28,057 nt of DNA from Bacteroidales bacterium. GTDB taxonomy: Bacteria; Bacteroidota; Bacteroidia; Bacteroidales; Bacteroidaceae. The stretch covers positions 1-28,057 of the forward strand of contig SFFB01000026.1 in NCBI GenBank assembly GCA_004557035.1, read 5' to 3'. The position numbers were made by a program, and so were the translations under genes. The notes beneath the pieces were generated by a model. That model saw only the letters and a list, made by a program, of their open reading frames with translations, did not search any database and was not told the DNA's origin. Below, in pieces: positions 26,573 to 28,057 of this stretch. Numbering within the stretch: position 1 is the first letter of the stretch; each line of letters begins with the position of its first letter.

Positions 26573-27028
26573 CTACCCTGCCTTATATGCTCCATCTTTA
26601 GCTTCAAAAATCACACTCGGCTCTATCACCTCCACCGTGTGCCATACCCCTTTAGGAATCTGGCAACCATATACGCCCTCGGCAGGACACAGGTGAATGC
26701 GTTTCACCTCGCGAAATTCAACCCTACGGGCCATATCCTGCGCATCCATCCCCCGGGAGAAATGCAGGTCTTCGATTTTCTCAAATAGATTTACTTTCTC
26801 ATAAATCACCTCATCTAATCGGCCACATAGACAGATTACAGTCTCTGCGGTTTCTTCATGTCGATGAATGGGCACGACTGTTCCAACCAGCAACGCATTC
26901 ATCATGCGCTGACTCGTATCTGCTATAGTGGTACGCAAATCAAAACTTTGGCGTAAGCGCGGGTTTGTAGAAGCTTGTCCAAGCAGGCTCTCTACGAAGT
27001 TTCTTTCAAATTCCATCGCCATTTCCAT
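26573..27028 (-). CDS. wbuC: WbuC-type cupin-fold metalloprotein
   Basis: The 151-residue product resembles WbuC, a small cupin-fold protein found at the ends of O-antigen and capsule clusters. The family core is clear: QRMMNALLVGTVVPIHRH (His55 and His57, metal ligands), EETAETVICLCGRLDEVIYE with Glu62, then HLCPAEGVYGCQIPKGVWHTVEVIE with a third histidine. The substrate is unknown; a sugar-modifying step is usually assumed from neighbourhood. In-frame ATGs at 27028, 27022 and 27016 are all possible. It begins one base after the upstream GT4 stop, so translation is probably coupled. It is more AT-rich than the rest of the window. Confidence 0.85.
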   Translation of the reverse strand: MEMAMEFERNFVESLLGQASTNPRLRQSFDLRTTIADTSQRMMNALLVGTVVPIHRHEETAETVICLCGRLDEVIYEKVNLFEKIEDLHFSRGMDAQDMARRVEFREVKRIHLCPAEGVYGCQIPKGVWHTVEVIEPSVIFEAKDGAYKAG

Positions 27029-27029
27029 T

Positions 27030-28019
27030 CTATTTTTTTAGAGAAGCCAAATAGGCCTCATGTAAATAATAGTATTTCTTCATAAACAAGACATAGGAAG
27101 CCACAAGCACAACCAATGTACAGAACAAATAAATCCAATGCCACAACAAGGCTTTGGAATCAATCGCAACATAGCCAAACGAAACGATTAATTGTATCGT
27201 CATATAAAACACGGCCACCTTCACATGTCCAATCTTAAGTTCATTGGCCATTATCTGATAAGCATGTTTACGATGTGCCTCTCCAAGGTTTTCGTGTAGC
27301 ATAATACGATGTACAATCGTCAGGCAGCCGTCCACACCATATACGAGCAAAAATATCATCCATGTAATATCTCCCGTCTTGATAATAAGTCGCCCCAACA
27401 AAAATAACAGAATAAAAGCTATTCCAATAGACCCCACATCGCCGGCAAAACATTTTGCTTGACCTTTGGGCCGGAAATTAAAAAGACAAAACACCATTGC
27501 CGAGATAATGGTAGTCAGAATCAAAGATTCATCAACAAACGCCTCACCCGTATTAACAATGGCCAGCGGAATCAATACGGCCAGTGCATACCCTGCAGTA
27601 ATACCATTGATGCCATCCATAAAGTTGATAACGTTGGTCGCCCCCACATACACGATAAGAGCCAACACCACCATCCACCACATCGACCACTGCAAGATGT
27701 CTAATTGATAAAAAGCCATAACGGCTGCCACAAATTGAGTCACCAACCTCACTGAGTCGGGCAGCGAGTGAATATCGTCAAAAAAGCTCACACCGGCCAC
27801 CATTGTCAACCCGCATAGAAACCATGGGTATTGGAATCCAAAAAAAACGCTCCACACCCAAGATCCAAATAAAAAAACGATACCGCCTCCTCTCAATACT
27901 ATCGTTGCATGTGACGAACGTTCATTTGGCTTGTCAATGATATTACATTTATCGGCAATGCTAAAATATAAAATCTCCGCGACAAGGAGTATTGCGAAAA
28001 TAATGATATAGTCCATCAT
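27030..28019 (-). CDS. WecA/WbpL-type polyprenyl-phosphate sugar-1-phosphate transferase
   Basis: Enzymes of this family start surface glycans by moving a HexNAc-1-phosphate from a UDP-sugar to undecaprenyl phosphate in the inner membrane. The 329-residue product has about ten membrane helices. Family sites are KPNERSSHATIVLRGGGI (30-47), the Mg-binding FFDDIHSLPD (79-88) with Asp81-Asp82, NVINFMDGINGI (129-140), CFAGDVGSIG (190-199) and HENLGEAHRKHAYQ (242-255). The two adjacent ATGs at the start are equivalent. The gene is AT-rich compared with the rest of the window and lies at the right edge, so it probably belongs to a polysaccharide cluster that continues beyond it. Donor sugar cannot be told. 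Confidence 0.9.
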   Translation of the reverse strand: MMDYIIIFAILLVAEILYFSIADKCNIIDKPNERSSHATIVLRGGGIVFLFGSWVWSVFFGFQYPWFLCGLTMVAGVSFFDDIHSLPDSVRLVTQFVAAVMAFYQLDILQWSMWWMVVLALIVYVGATNVINFMDGINGITAGYALAVLIPLAIVNTGEAFVDESLILTTIISAMVFCLFNFRPKGQAKCFAGDVGSIGIAFILLFLLGRLIIKTGDITWMIFLLVYGVDGCLTIVHRIMLHENLGEAHRKHAYQIMANELKIGHVKVAVFYMTIQLIVSFGYVAIDSKALLWHWIYLFCTLVVLVASYVLFMKKYYYLHEAYLASLKK

Positions 28020-28057
28020 TTAGTCTTTTATTGATTTATATCTTCTCAAGTGACTCC

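Overview
The window looks like chromosomal DNA from a member of the Bacteroidota, most likely the Prevotellaceae or a close relative. The evidence is: promoters of the Bacteroidota type (TAnnTTTG at -7 with a TTG/TTTG box about 20 bases upstream) and few Shine-Dalgarno sequences; a 1120-residue SecA; an Lnb (DUF4105) protein; a DUF3256 protein; a DUF2582 winged-helix protein; and the gene pairs LemA/TPM and MenG/AroE. The genus is an inference. About 25 protein genes are supported, and I found no rRNA, tRNA, CRISPR array or transposase.

Layout. 1-161: palindromic intergenic repeats. 162-1133 (-): secreted beta-helix-like protein. 1134-1666: gene-free stretch with a 21-bp direct repeat pair and a two-unit promoter-like repeat. 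1667-7986 (+): envelope biogenesis block of Lnb (lipoprotein N-acyltransferase family), an alkaline-phosphatase-fold protein that appears to lack catalytic residues, and SecA. 7987-8609: terminator, 21-bp repeats, long hairpin and the gap promoter. 8610-11359 (+): gap, miaA and a DUF3256 protein. 11417-16559 (+): six tightly packed surface-sugar genes (FdtA-like ketoisomerase, FemAB/GNAT-like acyltransferase, FdtB-like aminotransferase, three GT2 glycosyltransferases). 16636-17655 (+): pheS. 17721-18241: gene-free stretch with a second 21-bp repeat array between strong terminators. 18242-18448 (-): small winged-helix protein. 18697-19635 (+): another GT2 enzyme. 19636-20169: gene-free stretch with four units of the ~85-bp promoter-like repeat. 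20170-21782 (+): ThiE-like protein and prs. 21959-25170 (-): menG, aroE, TPM-domain protein, lemA. 25436-26446 (+): fba. 26573-28019 (-): WbuC-type cupin and WecA/WbpL-type glycan initiator, more AT-rich and probably the end of a polysaccharide cluster lying beyond the right edge.

How the genes relate. Much of the window concerns the cell envelope: SecA exports precursors, Lnb finishes lipoproteins, the Fdt-like cassette plus four GT2 enzymes build a surface glycan carrying a 3-amino-3,6-dideoxyhexose, and the GT4/WbuC pair starts another glycan. Housekeeping genes (gap, fba, prs, pheS, miaA, menG, aroE) are interleaved.

The least explained features are the non-coding ones: two dispersed arrays of an ~85-bp unit, each unit ending in a -7 promoter box and the last unit of each abutting a gene; and short arrays with an exact 21-bp period built on CTGTCCTTAT. 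The catalytically degenerate phosphatase between Lnb and SecA is the most interesting protein.
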